A stretch of 64,000 bases of DNA, from NCBI GenBank assembly GCA_966250335.1, contig CBINGZ010000020.1, positions 1 to 64,000 of the forward strand. The letters are read 5' to 3'. This document shows, piece by piece, positions 18,722 to 27,827 of this stretch. Within the stretch, counting starts at the first letter, position 1. Each line of letters opens with the position of its first letter. A program made the position numbers and the translations under genes. Origin of the DNA: OLB7 sp966250335 (GTDB lineage Bacteria > Bacteroidota > Ignavibacteria > OLB7). The notes beneath the pieces were generated by a model. The model was not told the DNA's origin and made no database searches. It saw only the letters and a program-made list of their open reading frames with translations.

Positions 18722-20299
18722 TCAGCAGAGATGGACCTGCGGCATCCGGTAGAGCGCGGCGATCAGCTTCCGGATGCGGGAGTCGGTCCGTTGCGCGGGG
18801 TCCTCCTGATCCCATTCGTAGGCGGGCCCGCCGTCCAGCAGTATATCGTAGAGTCGATCGAGCTCCTTCTCCGAAGGATCCGTTCCCAGGATGTACCGGC
18901 TGATCTCCCTGCAGACGCCGAGCGCGTCGTTCGCGCCGGGGAAGGAGCGGGCGAACTCGTCGGCGTTGAAGGTGAAGAGGCGGAGCCAGTCGTGCGAGGG
19001 AGTGATATGCCTGACCGCGTGCTCCGCCACGGCGACGGCGAACGCCTCGCGCGCCGGCAGCGTGGAGGAGGTAACCCAGTTTCGCGCTCCCCCCCAGCCG
19101 TCGACCCCCGGCGGCGAGAAGGGGATCTGCCCCATTCCCCGGAGCCGCCGCGAGAGGTCGTGGTAGGGGGAACGGTTCGCCGGGTCGAAGTCGGGGATAT
19201 CCTTCAGTCCCATCCCTCTGATCATCGACAGGAAGAAATTGACGTGACTCCGGTAGAGGGCGCCGATGTTCGTTTCACGATAGAAGTGGGCGCTCCCCAG
19301 CAGCAGCCGCATCACCGGCAGAATCTCCCATCCGCCTGCGATAAACTTCTCCGCCATTCCCTCGACGATCTCCTCATCCGGCTCGTCGTAGACGAAGGCG
19401 CGGTAGATCTTCCGGCAGATGAAGGAGGCGACCTGGGCGCCGCGTTCGGTGAAGATCAGGTCGATGATGTCGTCGGCTCCCCAGCGGCCGGTCCGTCCGA
19501 AGACGGTTTTCTCGCCGGGGTCCCAGTTCTCCGGGTCGAAGGCGGCATCGAGGCTTCGGTCGAGGGGATCGAGAAGGCTCGGGGCGATGGCCCAGCCGGT
19601 GAAGGCGCGCGCCGCCTCCTTCACATCGTTCTGCGAATAATTCGGATCTCCCAGGGAATCGTAGACGCCGATGGTGAAGAGTTCCATCAGCTCGCGCGCG
19701 TAATTCTCGTTGAGCCGGTAGCGGCCGTTGGCGGTGCCGTCCAGGTAGATCAGCATTGCGATATCTCTGGTCACCGCATGCGTCAGTTCCTTGAAGTTGC
19801 CGAGGGCGTTCCGGCGAAGGAGGACGTTCTGTCCGTACATCCACTCGGCGAACGTGACCTTCCCGATATCGGTGGCGAAATGGTTGTGCCAGAACAGGGT
19901 CATTGTCTCCTGCAGGGAGAGGGGAGAGGTCGCGATGGTATGGAGCCACCATTTGACCAGCCTGTCGCGCCGTTCCAGCATCGCGGCGAGCCAGACGTTG
20001 TAGTCGGGTCCTTCCGGCGGATTTTCGACCCACGGCTCGCGGCCGGCGAAATCCTCGATCATCGAGATCGAGGGTTCGAAGGGGGTCAGCAGGCGTTCGA
20101 GCGTGCGGTCGAGCCCTTCGGCCACGGCCCGGCGGATCTCGGCGTCGGTGGCTCCGGCCATGCAGCGTCGCAGCAGATGGCTCGCTTTATGATAATCCCA
20201 TGGCCCGTCGATCTCGGCGGTGAACGGCTCCAGACCCGCCGACGGGTACGATGCGGCGGCCGCGCGGAAATCCCGCCGGAAAAAAGCGCGTCGGTTCAT
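18722..20299 (-). CDS. DUF1800 family protein
   Basis: A 525-residue member of the DUF1800 family, starting MNRRAFFRRDFRAAAA, with a short Arg-pair start that may be a weak Tat signal. Typical family segments are HLLRRCMAGATDAEIRRAV, TMTLFWHNHFATDIGKV, LDGTANGRYRLNENYARELMELF, RAFTGWA and FICRKIYRAFV. It is the promoter-proximal partner of the DUF1501 gene. The family is all-alpha, secreted or periplasmic, with unknown catalytic activity. The N-terminal 40 residues are less hydrophobic than a classical signal, so export could depend on its partner. Confidence 0.85.
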   Translation of the reverse strand: MNRRAFFRRDFRAAAASYPSAGLEPFTAEIDGPWDYHKASHLLRRCMAGATDAEIRRAVAEGLDRTLERLLTPFEPSISMIEDFAGREPWVENPPEGPDYNVWLAAMLERRDRLVKWWLHTIATSPLSLQETMTLFWHNHFATDIGKVTFAEWMYGQNVLLRRNALGNFKELTHAVTRDIAMLIYLDGTANGRYRLNENYARELMELFTIGVYDSLGDPNYSQNDVKEAARAFTGWAIAPSLLDPLDRSLDAAFDPENWDPGEKTVFGRTGRWGADDIIDLIFTERGAQVASFICRKIYRAFVYDEPDEEIVEGMAEKFIAGGWEILPVMRLLLGSAHFYRETNIGALYRSHVNFFLSMIRGMGLKDIPDFDPANRSPYHDLSRRLRGMGQIPFSPPGVDGWGGARNWVTSSTLPAREAFAVAVAEHAVRHITPSHDWLRLFTFNADEFARSFPGANDALGVCREISRYILGTDPSEKELDRLYDILLDGGPAYEWDQEDPAQRTDSRIRKLIAALYRMPQVHLC

Positions 20300-20458
20300 G
20301 ATGTCGTTGAAAGCGATGTGGTCGGAGCCGTATATGAATATTCCGGCTCCCGCCGAACGGGGTGATATCGAAATCCCGTTCGCGAGATATAGACACGGAT
20401 GAGAGGGGAACTTCTCAGAGGGGTGATGAAAAGGAGCGCATACCTGTTAAGAACGCAA

Positions 20459-20486
20459 GAGGGGAACCGGCAACCGGTTCCCCTCA
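20459..20486 (-). terminator. Hairpin terminator
   Basis: GGGGAACCGG (20461-20470) pairs with CCGGTTCCCC (20474-20483) around CAA. On the minus strand it lies just after the stress-protein stop at 20516, but the T tract that follows is interrupted. Confidence 0.55.
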
Positions 20487-20515
20487 AAGAACATCATCGT
20501 TACTCGATCCCGGCA

Positions 20516-21289
20516 TCACTCCGCTGCCGGCATCCCATCATCACCCCTCCCTTCGCGGTAAAAATGCCGGCCGCGCTCGTAGCCGCGGCGGAACGACTCC
20601 GATTCGTAGACGGTCGGGTAGTAGTGGCCGAGCTGCTCGATCACCTCGGGATACGATTTTCCACGGGAGTAGTAGTCGTGGGCGGCCTGGAAGCCGGCAC
20701 GGTAGTTCGATTCGTCGGCGACGAAATCTCCCTCGTAGACGACCTGCTCGGCGTCGCGGAGTCCGGTCCACCACTGGTCGCGGGCCGTGTCGATGCTCTC
20801 CGCGCCGGCGCTCTTCAGCGTCTCGCGGACCCGTTCGGCCTGGAGTTCGTCCTCGGCCAGGGCGATCACCACGGTGCGTCCCTTGCGGAGGGCGTCCTCA
20901 TAGACATATATCTCGTCGTGAGGCAGTCCCGTCTCCGCCGCGTTGTCCAGCGCGGCTCCCGCGGCGGCTCCGGCCACGGCGCCTCCTACTCCGAAGAGGG
21001 CTGCCGCCACCGCGCCGATGGCGACCACCGGTCCGATACCGGGTATCAGGGCCGTTGCCACAAGGGTTCCGATCGCGGCTCCGGCCGATCCGCCGGCGAC
21101 CGCGCCGAGCGCCGTGCCGACCCCCGATCCCTCGGTGTCCGAGAGCGGGGCCCGCGCTTCGGCCTCACGTGCGTTTGTTCCGGCCGCGAGCAGGCTGATC
21201 TTCTCTTCGGGCACTCCCATCGCGCCAAGTCGTTCTATTGCTTCGTCGGCAGCTTCTCTGCTTCTGAAAATCCCGGCTACGGTTTTCAT
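20516..21289 (-). CDS. General-stress-like protein with glycine-zipper membrane segment
   Basis: A 257-residue protein starting MKTVAGIFRSREAADEA, a YflT/17M general-stress-type N-terminal domain (residues 1-40). Residues 60-125 are a Gly/Ala-rich hydrophobic zipper (GVGTALGAVAGG ... GAAAGAAL) that could span a membrane. Residues 130-180 contain a second half-domain like the first (EIYVYEDALRKGRTVVIALA), and the tail is aromatic and acidic. The start at 21289 has a strong AGGAGG site. It sits among stress-type genes (DoxX-like, DUF2383, DUF892), which supports a role in envelope or oxidative stress; direct function is unknown. Confidence 0.7.
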   Translation of the reverse strand: MKTVAGIFRSREAADEAIERLGAMGVPEEKISLLAAGTNAREAEARAPLSDTEGSGVGTALGAVAGGSAGAAIGTLVATALIPGIGPVVAIGAVAAALFGVGGAVAGAAAGAALDNAAETGLPHDEIYVYEDALRKGRTVVIALAEDELQAERVRETLKSAGAESIDTARDQWWTGLRDAEQVVYEGDFVADESNYRAGFQAAHDYYSRGKSYPEVIEQLGHYYPTVYESESFRRGYERGRHFYREGRGDDGMPAAE

Positions 21290-21701
21290 CTCAATCCCTC
21301 CTGACATAACGGCCCCGTCGACGGAACGGAGCGCACTCCATGAATCGTGTGCTCCCCGCGTTCCTCTCCGACCGGCCGGCCGATGATAATTCAAGTTCAA
21401 TGTGACAGCCGCGGCGAACCTTCACGCACGGCGGTTTCCCGAACCGGCTTCCTGATGCATCGATACGTTCGGATGCCGGTTCCGGCGTCCATCTCAACAT
21501 GGCACGGTGATGGCGAGTTCCGCGAAATATCGGCGTGATCCTCCATGACAAGGCCCCGGAGAAGGTCCCGCGGCCGTTCCCGGCGTCACGGAAGATTCTT
21601 CGGGGCCGTATGTCCGACGGATCGTTACGAGATGTTTCTTCGGGCTTTAATGGCCCTTCCCGTCACGATGTTCGATGCGATGTCGAGCGGGCTTCCCGGC
21701 G
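21290..21701. other. Intergenic region, no supported gene
   Basis: About 410 bases between two minus-strand genes. I see no ORF with a credible ribosome binding site; a 61-codon arginine-rich plus-strand frame from 21545 overlaps the DoxX-like gene and is rejected. The stress-protein promoter probably lies near 21380-21410. Confidence 0.5.
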
Positions 21702-22154
21702 TCAGCCGAGCGCCGTTCGGGGCGACGTGAAATGCCGGCTCAGGTTCGCCAGCGCCAGCGCGCCGAGCGCCAGACCGAAATCACGGAGCGCCACGTCGTA
21801 GTATCCCGGCACCATCAGCAGATTGACGATGATCCCAACCATCCAGAGCGCCACCAGATAACCGCCGAATCTCGGCGCCAGCGCCACGATCAGACCGGCC
21901 AGGATCTCCACCGCCCCGACCCCCATCATGAACGTGGCGGCGTCGACCGAGAGAAGCCTGGGGATCTCCGGAGCCAGATAGCGCTCCCAGTTCGTCAGAT
22001 AGTTGAAAAACTTGTCGGCTCCCGCCACGATCGGAAGGATCGCGTATCCCGCATGCAGGATCCGGTACGCGCTGTATGCGGGGCTTTCGCCGCGCGCATA
22101 GGTCCGTGTCGTTACCGGTGCGCCGACCATACGAGGATCAATTACCCGTGCCAT
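21702..22154 (-). CDS. DoxX-like four-helix membrane protein
   Basis: A 150-residue protein with four hydrophobic helices (about residues 28-48, 70-92, 95-118 and 122-140). The pattern YRILHAGYAILPIVAGADKF with a following NWERYLAPEIPRLL loop resembles the DoxX/SURF4-like superfamily, small membrane proteins linked to redox stress or quinone chemistry. The start at 22154 has a near-perfect GGAGGTGGTGAT ribosome binding site. Upstream on the same strand lies a 40-residue membrane peptide, and downstream the stress protein. Confidence 0.65.
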   Translation of the reverse strand: MARVIDPRMVGAPVTTRTYARGESPAYSAYRILHAGYAILPIVAGADKFFNYLTNWERYLAPEIPRLLSVDAATFMMGVGAVEILAGLIVALAPRFGGYLVALWMVGIIVNLLMVPGYYDVALRDFGLALGALALANLSRHFTSPRTALG

Positions 22155-22363
22155 ATATCACCACCTCCGCGTGTATTATCATAGGTTCATGTCCGGTGAG
22201 TGGCCGATCGGCTGTCTCAATGATGAGAGGCGATCCGATCGACCGCTCACGGTACATAACCATATTTCGAGCGATCGGGTTTCGTGGCGCCGATCATGCT
22301 CCGCGGCAGGCCGGTCGGATGGACGGGCCGGTTTCCATGAGCGATTCGACCGGGATGTTTCCG

Positions 22364-22486
22364 CTACGAAAACATCGCCAGTATCGCTATCAGAAACATG
22401 ACGAATGTGCCGAAAAGGTTGAGAAGCTTATGGCCGTGCAGCGGCGTATGAGTCGGGCGGGATACGAGGATTTCCTGGCGATACAT
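22364..22486 (-). CDS. 40-residue predicted membrane peptide
   Basis: A short ORF beginning ATG at 22486 and ending TAG at 22364 encodes MYRQEILVSR, a polar linker, then a hydrophobic C-terminal stretch of about 20 residues containing TFVMFLIAILAMF before a final Ser. The start is preceded by GGAGGT four bases upstream of the ATG, one of the best sites in the window. The polar N-terminus and single C-terminal transmembrane helix are those of a tail-anchored small membrane protein. It lies 209 bases upstream of the DoxX-like gene on the same strand, so co-transcription is possible. I recognise no family; it could be a regulator of a membrane complex. It is supported by sequence only. Confidence 0.5.
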   Translation of the reverse strand: MYRQEILVSRPTHTPLHGHKLLNLFGTFVMFLIAILAMFS

Positions 22487-22798
22487 AAGACCTCCATAAA
22501 GATGGCATGTTCAGTCGTAAAGAATCCCGGGAACATCACGCGTGTCACGCGCATCGGAGTGCGCGTCAGTTCAGTGTGGAACACGTCCGGGGGGCGTTCC
22601 GGTTCCCGCATACGTGTAACAGAACCGGGCAACCGGATCGTGACATCGAGGCTTCGGTGCGGGGGTGAGCCCCCCCGTTGCCGGTGCGATTCAGAACTTT
22701 ACCAGTGCATAGATTGTTGCGGAACTGCGGGGCAGCAGGCGTCCGTCCCGCCCATGTTCCCGATGCACTTCGACCCACGACACCCGGAGAGGGCGCCA

Positions 22799-25700
22799 AT
22801 GAACAGCATGACCTTACATCCCGTCGTTCGGAGAGTTCCGGCACGATTCCATCTCTCGGAACGGGAGATTTCCACCGGTATATCGCATACATACCTGATC
22901 GCGCTGCTGATCGCCCTCCTCCTGATGGTGATCGCCCCCGCCGTCGTGCATGGACAGTACTTCGGCCGCAACAAGGTGCAGTACGAGCAGTTCGATTTCA
23001 GTGTGATGAAGACCGAGCACTTCGACATCTACTTCTATCCGGAGGAGGAAGCCGCGGTGCGTGATGCCGCGCGGATGGCGGAACGGTGGTATGAACGTCT
23101 CTCCACGATATTTCAACACGACTTCAGCGCAAAGAAGCCGTTGATCCTCTACGCCAACCAGGGAGACTTCCAGCAGACCAACGCCATCTCCGGCATGATC
23201 GGCGAAGGGACAGGGGGCGTGACCGAATCGATCAAGGATCGGGTCATCCTGCCGTTCACCGGATCGTACGAGGAGAACGATCATGTGCTGGGACACGAAC
23301 TCGTCCATGCCTTCCAGTACGATATAGCGAATCGGGGAGGGAGCAACGGGATGCAGGGGATGGCCCAGCTTCCCCTCTGGTTCATCGAGGGGATGGCGGA
23401 GTATCTCTCGGTCGGCAGAGTCGATCCCAACAGCTCCATGTGGCTGCGCGATGCCGTGCTGCGCGACGACCTGCCGACGATCGACGACCTGGGGGGAAAC
23501 TCCAAATACTTCCCCTACCGGTACGGACAGGCGCTCTGGGCATATATCGGCGGGCGATACGGCGATGATGTGGTCCACGATATCTATCGCGGCGCCCTCT
23601 CGGCCGGCATCGAGCCGAGTCTGCGCCGGGTGATCGGCATCGGGGAGGATTCGCTCTCGGCCCTCTGGCACGCCGATCTCCGCTCCACCTATTCGCCGAT
23701 GCTGGTCGGCAGGACCGAACCGCGCGCGCTCGGCGAGCGCATCCTGGCGTTCGACACCGACGGCGGCGATCTGAACGTGGCCCCCTCCATCAGCCCCGAC
23801 GGGAAATACGTGGCGTTTCTCTCCACGCGCGGGCTCTTCTCCATCGATCTCTTCCTGGCCGACGCGGCCACCGGCGAGGTGATCAGCGAGCTTTTCAGTG
23901 CGGAGAGCGACGGGCATTTCGACGCAATACGATTCATCAACTCGGCCGGGTCATGGTCTCCCGACGGAACCAGGTTCGCCTTCGTCACCTTCGCCTCCGG
24001 CAACGACGAGATCTCGATACTCGATATGGCGACGAGAAACATCGACAGGCGGATCAGGGTGGAAGGGATCGGCGCCATCTCCAACCCGGGCTGGTCTCCC
24101 GACGGAACACGGCTCGTCTTCTCCGGGATCGCCGGGGGGATCAGCGATCTCTACGTCGTCGACGTGCGGACCTCCCGCACCGAACGCCTGACCGACGACA
24201 GAAACGCCGATATCCACCCCGTCTGGTCTCCCGACGGGAGGACGATCGCGTTCGCCAGCGACAGAGGAAGCGGAACCGACTTCACAAGGCTCACCTACTC
24301 GAAACTCGGTATATCGATTATCGATGTGAGCACGAAGGCGGTCCGTCAGCTCCCCCTCTTTCAGGGGGCCGACCATATCAACCCGCAGTTCTCGCCGGAC
24401 GGACGCGACATCTACTTCATATCGAATCAGGATGGGTTTCCCGACATCTATCGCTATACGCTCGCCGGTGATCAGGTACATCGTGTGACGAAGGTAGCGA
24501 CGGGGATCAGCGGTATCGCGGCCAGTTCCCCGGCGATGTCGGTTGCCGCGAAGAGCGGGCGGATCATGTTCTCGATCTTCGAGGGGGGATCGAACTCGAT
24601 CCATGCGATGAACCCCGGAACCGTGACCGAGGAGCTGGTGACCGAACGGGTCGGCGATCAGCTTCCCGGCGCGATCCTTCCTCCGGAGACCGCCGCCGAC
24701 GTGAAAATGGTCGACCCCTATCTGAACGACGCCATAACCGGGCTTCCCACGCAGACCGACTTCGAGGTCGTCCCCTATTCGGCCGCGCTCCAGCTCGATT
24801 ATATCGGAACGCCGACGGTCGGCGTCAGCACCAGCGAGGCGTTCGGTCCGTCGCTCGGCGGGGCGATCTCCGCCTACTTCAGCGATCTTCTCGGCAACCA
24901 TCAGCTCGGCGTGTCGGTCCAGATGAACGGTCTTGGGGGAGGGCTGAACCTTGGGGATATCGGGGCGGAGGTCTTCTATCTCAATCAGAGGAATCGGTGG
25001 AACTGGGGAGCCACGGCATCCCATATCCCCTACGTCGCCTCCCAGGTCTTCCAGCGTCCCGTCGACATCACGCTCGACTCACAGAACGTCCGGGCGATCG
25101 AGGTGCGGCAGGACTTCCAGCGCGTCTACATCGACGGCGGCTCGCTCCTGACCCAGTATCCCTTCTCCACCACCCAGCGGTTCGAGGCGGAGGCGGGATA
25201 CAAGCACTACGGATACGATGTGCGGAGCAACTACGAGTATTACGTCGGCGGCGATATCGTCGGCGAGAAGGTAGTGGAAGGGCAGACCTTGGAGGGATTG
25301 AACCTCTTCCAGGGGACGACCGCTCTCGTCGGCGACAACTCGCACTTCGGGTTTACCTCCCCCGTGGAGGGGACCCGATACAGGCTGGAGGCGGGGGCCA
25401 CCACCGGCACGCTGACCTTCGGTACCGCGCTGGCCGACTTCCGCCATTACATCTTCATGAAGCCGGTCACCTTCGCGATGCGAGGTTTCCATTACGGTCG
25501 CTACGGGAAGGATGGCGAGAGCGACAGGATCACCCCTCTCTTCCTCGGCTATCCGACCTACGTGCACGGATACGAGTCGTTCGACATATCGGAATGTGAA
25601 GGGACCAACGCCGACGGCACATGCCCGGTCTACGACAGGCTGCTCGGAAGCCGCATGGCCGTGGCGAACCTGGAGGTGCGTCTCCCGCTCTTCGGCAACT

Positions 25701-25963
25701 CCGACTTCGGCCTGATCAATTTCCCCTTCCTTCCGACCGAACTTGCAGCCTTCCTCGATGCCGGCGTCGCCTGGACCTCCGACCAGGCCCCGGTCTTCAA
25801 GCTGGAGCGCAATTCGATGGAGCGGATACCGGTGATGAGCGCGGGTCTTGCCGCGCGCGTCAACGTGCTGGGATATATGGTGGTGGAGATCTTCTACGTC
25901 TATCCGTTCCAGCGTCCGGAGAAGGGGGCTCACTTCGGGTTCCAGATCGCGCCGGGATGGTAA
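22799..25963 (+). CDS. Zincin-like / TolB-like propeller / BamA-TamA-like outer-membrane protein
   Basis: A 1,054-residue protein. A membrane anchor or signal lies at about residues 33-52. Residues 60-280 form a metallopeptidase-like (peptidase MA / gluzincin) domain with HELVH at 166-170 and the downstream WFIEGMAEYLS (Glu197), consistent with a zinc site. Residues 310-600 contain repeated WSPDGTR/FSPDGRD beta-propeller blades of TolB/PD40 type. Residues 670-1054 look like a BamA/TamA-type beta-barrel (KPVTFAMRGFHYGRYG, LFLGYPTYVHGYESF, LEVRLPLFG, AFLDAGVAW), ending GFQIAPGW. This multi-domain family is known in Bacteroidota but its substrate is not. The ATG at 22799 was chosen for its GAGAGG site; the frame upstream is not protein-like. 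Confidence 0.75.
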   Translation: MNSMTLHPVVRRVPARFHLSEREISTGISHTYLIALLIALLLMVIAPAVVHGQYFGRNKVQYEQFDFSVMKTEHFDIYFYPEEEAAVRDAARMAERWYERLSTIFQHDFSAKKPLILYANQGDFQQTNAISGMIGEGTGGVTESIKDRVILPFTGSYEENDHVLGHELVHAFQYDIANRGGSNGMQGMAQLPLWFIEGMAEYLSVGRVDPNSSMWLRDAVLRDDLPTIDDLGGNSKYFPYRYGQALWAYIGGRYGDDVVHDIYRGALSAGIEPSLRRVIGIGEDSLSALWHADLRSTYSPMLVGRTEPRALGERILAFDTDGGDLNVAPSISPDGKYVAFLSTRGLFSIDLFLADAATGEVISELFSAESDGHFDAIRFINSAGSWSPDGTRFAFVTFASGNDEISILDMATRNIDRRIRVEGIGAISNPGWSPDGTRLVFSGIAGGISDLYVVDVRTSRTERLTDDRNADIHPVWSPDGRTIAFASDRGSGTDFTRLTYSKLGISIIDVSTKAVRQLPLFQGADHINPQFSPDGRDIYFISNQDGFPDIYRYTLAGDQVHRVTKVATGISGIAASSPAMSVAAKSGRIMFSIFEGGSNSIHAMNPGTVTEELVTERVGDQLPGAILPPETAADVKMVDPYLNDAITGLPTQTDFEVVPYSAALQLDYIGTPTVGVSTSEAFGPSLGGAISAYFSDLLGNHQLGVSVQMNGLGGGLNLGDIGAEVFYLNQRNRWNWGATASHIPYVASQVFQRPVDITLDSQNVRAIEVRQDFQRVYIDGGSLLTQYPFSTTQRFEAEAGYKHYGYDVRSNYEYYVGGDIVGEKVVEGQTLEGLNLFQGTTALVGDNSHFGFTSPVEGTRYRLEAGATTGTLTFGTALADFRHYIFMKPVTFAMRGFHYGRYGKDGESDRITPLFLGYPTYVHGYESFDISECEGTNADGTCPVYDRLLGSRMAVANLEVRLPLFGNSDFGLINFPFLPTELAAFLDAGVAWTSDQAPVFKLERNSMERIPVMSAGLAARVNVLGYMVVEIFYVYPFQRPEKGAHFGFQIAPGW

Positions 25964-25988
25964 TCGGCGCCTGATCGGTCGATGCCGC

Positions 25989-26017
25989 GCCCGCGGGAAC
26001 GTTCATCTCCCGCGGGC
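25989..26017. terminator. Perfect hairpin between convergent genes
   Basis: GCCCGCGGGA (25989-25998) and TCCCGCGGGC (26008-26017) are exact reverse complements around a nine-base loop. There is no T tract, but its position between convergent stops suits bidirectional termination. Confidence 0.5.
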
Positions 26018-26019
26018 CG

Positions 26020-26634
26020 TCACCCGGAGTCGCGGTTTCGTATCGCATCGAAATCTATCTCCGTCGAGGGGGTGATGTCGGCCTTCAGCACGCTCCGCAT
26101 CTGGTCGAGCGCGCGGGCGTTCTCCTCCTCGGTGTTGGAGACGACGCAGTCGGAAGGGATCATAAGGTGGAAATCGCGCATGTAGGCGTCGTTGGCGGTG
26201 AAGAGGACGCAGATGTTGCCGGCGATCCCCGTAAGAATCAGCGTGCTGACCTTGAGATAATCGAGAAGGACGTCGAGCGTGGTCGAGTAGAACCCGGAGT
26301 GCTTCGGCTTCAGCACGAAGTAGTCATCCTCCTCGTGGGGGAGAAGCCGCTCGGCGATCGGCCTGCCGGTCGTATCCTCCTCGATCACATGCTCGATCAG
26401 GTTCCCGAAATTCGACTGCCACTTCCCGAAGTTGTCGTTCACGTAGATGATGGGGATACCGGCCTCGCGTGCTCTCCGCTTCAGGTCGGCGAGCCGTTCG
26501 GCCATGGGGAGCGCAAAGGCGAGAAGATCCTTCCCCTCCTCGAACTCCAGATCGTTGATGACGTCGATCAGCAGCAGGGCGACCTCCGATTTGTCGGGGG
26601 CGGAGCCGTGCAGATCCTCGTTCTTTGCCGGCAT
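26020..26634 (-). CDS. Cysteine hydrolase (isochorismatase-like)
   Basis: A 204-residue isochorismatase-superfamily hydrolase, start MPAKNEDLHG. Visible motifs are ALLLIDVINDLEF with the catalytic Asp (about residue 23), the Lys-containing VLKPKHSGFYSTTLDVLL, and the nucleophilic Cys in LTGIAGNICVLFTANDAYMRDF (about residue 149). The family hydrolyses amides and related bonds (nicotinamide, biuret, ureidoacrylate, isochorismate); the exact substrate is undecided. It begins eight bases after the stop of the HAD-deaminase gene, so the two are almost certainly co-transcribed, which suggests nucleobase or amide salvage. Confidence 0.85.
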   Translation of the reverse strand: MPAKNEDLHGSAPDKSEVALLLIDVINDLEFEEGKDLLAFALPMAERLADLKRRAREAGIPIIYVNDNFGKWQSNFGNLIEHVIEEDTTGRPIAERLLPHEEDDYFVLKPKHSGFYSTTLDVLLDYLKVSTLILTGIAGNICVLFTANDAYMRDFHLMIPSDCVVSNTEEENARALDQMRSVLKADITPSTEIDFDAIRNRDSG

Positions 26635-26642
26635 GGTCGTTT

Positions 26643-27827
26643 TCAGGTAAGTGAAAGAAGCTGACGGATGTAGGGGGACTGTTCGGCGTTTCCGTTCCGA
26701 TGGAGCCATCGCTCGAAGAGCGCTCTGCTTTCGTCGGCGAGCACGTCGCCGACGATGCGGGGCATCTGGCTTTCCGGGCTTGCCGGAGGGCGCACACGCT
26801 CGGTGCCGCTGTCGGCCGGCGCCCGCAGGCCGAAGATGATGGTGTCGACGGCAGCCTGCATTGCGGCCCCCGTACACATCACGCACGGCTCCAGGGTGGA
26901 GACGAGCAGAAGGTCGCGCGCGTCGGAAGGGATCATGCCGGCGGCGCGGGCGAACGTCACGATCTCGGCGTGAGCCGTTCTGTTGCGGCTGGCCATCTCC
27001 TCGTTATATCCTTTCGCGATCACCTTTCCCTCTCCGTCGGCAAGGACGCAGCCGATCGGCGCCTCCCCGGACTCCAGCGCAAGGCTCGCCTGTTCCAGCG
27101 CGATCCGCATGAGGCGTTCCACGGTCTCATCGGTCAGCCTGATCTTCGTGGGGGAGACGTTGTGAAGCGCGTCGTCGATCTTCTCCAGAAGCTCGGCGAT
27201 ATCGCTGTAGACAAGGCGCGCTCCGGCCCCGAGCAGCGCTCCGGCCGAGTGGACACCGGTACGCAGCCCGATACATGTCACCCCGGCCCGTCTGCATGCG
27301 ACCGCATCGTACGGCGTATCCCCGATCATGGCGCACTGGCCGGGAGCGAGTCCCAGCTTCTGCAGCGTCACGTGGATGACGTCGGGCGCCGGCTTGCTCT
27401 CCTCGATATCCTTGGCGTTGACGACGACGTCGAAGAGTTCGTCCTGATCGAGCCCGACGTTCTCCATCATCGCCTTCAGGGACCGTTCGGCGGCGGAGGT
27501 CGCCAGGGCGAGTCTGAGTCCCTTCCGACGGAGCAGGGCAAGCAGATCCTCCGCTCCGGGATAGATCGTGAAGCGTTCTTCGGCGGCAATCTTCAGGAAC
27601 TCCTCCTCGGTCCGGTCGCGCAGGGAATCCCCTTCCTTCTCATCCGCCGACTTTCCCAGGATCGCGGGGACGAGCTTGTCTCCTCCCTTCCCTATCTCCG
27701 GGGCGATCCGGTCGGCCGGGATGACATGGTCGTGAGCCAGGAACGAGCGCCGCCATGCTTCGACATGCGCGGCATTGGTATCCAGGAGCGTTCCGTCCAG
27801 ATCGAAGATGATCGCATCGAGAGCCAT
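26643..27827 (-). CDS. HAD phosphatase fused to nucleoside/base deaminase
   Basis: A 394-residue two-domain enzyme. Residues 1-220 are a HAD hydrolase: motif I IIFDLDGTLLD (Asp9, Asp11), motif II ALATSAAE (Ser111), Lys145 in SKPAP, motif IV GDTPYD (Asp170, Asp174). Residues 230-394 are a cytidine-deaminase-fold domain of the guanine deaminase/TadA type with zinc ligands HAE (286-288) and PCVMC (Cys315, Cys318) and conserved GEAPIG. Each domain has all its catalytic residues. A plausible job is dephosphorylating a nucleotide and deaminating the product. The frame is continuous across the junction at residues 215-232, so this is not two adjacent genes read together. The neighbouring cysteine hydrolase fits a salvage or detoxification pathway. 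Confidence 0.85.
   Translation of the reverse strand: MALDAIIFDLDGTLLDTNAAHVEAWRRSFLAHDHVIPADRIAPEIGKGGDKLVPAILGKSADEKEGDSLRDRTEEEFLKIAAEERFTIYPGAEDLLALLRRKGLRLALATSAAERSLKAMMENVGLDQDELFDVVVNAKDIEESKPAPDVIHVTLQKLGLAPGQCAMIGDTPYDAVACRRAGVTCIGLRTGVHSAGALLGAGARLVYSDIAELLEKIDDALHNVSPTKIRLTDETVERLMRIALEQASLALESGEAPIGCVLADGEGKVIAKGYNEEMASRNRTAHAEIVTFARAAGMIPSDARDLLLVSTLEPCVMCTGAAMQAAVDTIIFGLRAPADSGTERVRPPASPESQMPRIVGDVLADESRALFERWLHRNGNAEQSPYIRQLLSLT

Noticed and set aside
21545..21730. 61-codon Arg-rich plus-strand ORF
   Set aside because: No good ribosome binding site, and it overlaps the 3' end of the DoxX-like gene on the opposite strand.
22076..22798. 241-residue N-terminal extension of the zincin/BamA-like protein
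   Set aside because: Residues are Arg/Ser/Gly noise with no signal or fold, and a good GAGAGG site and signal region support the ATG at 22799.
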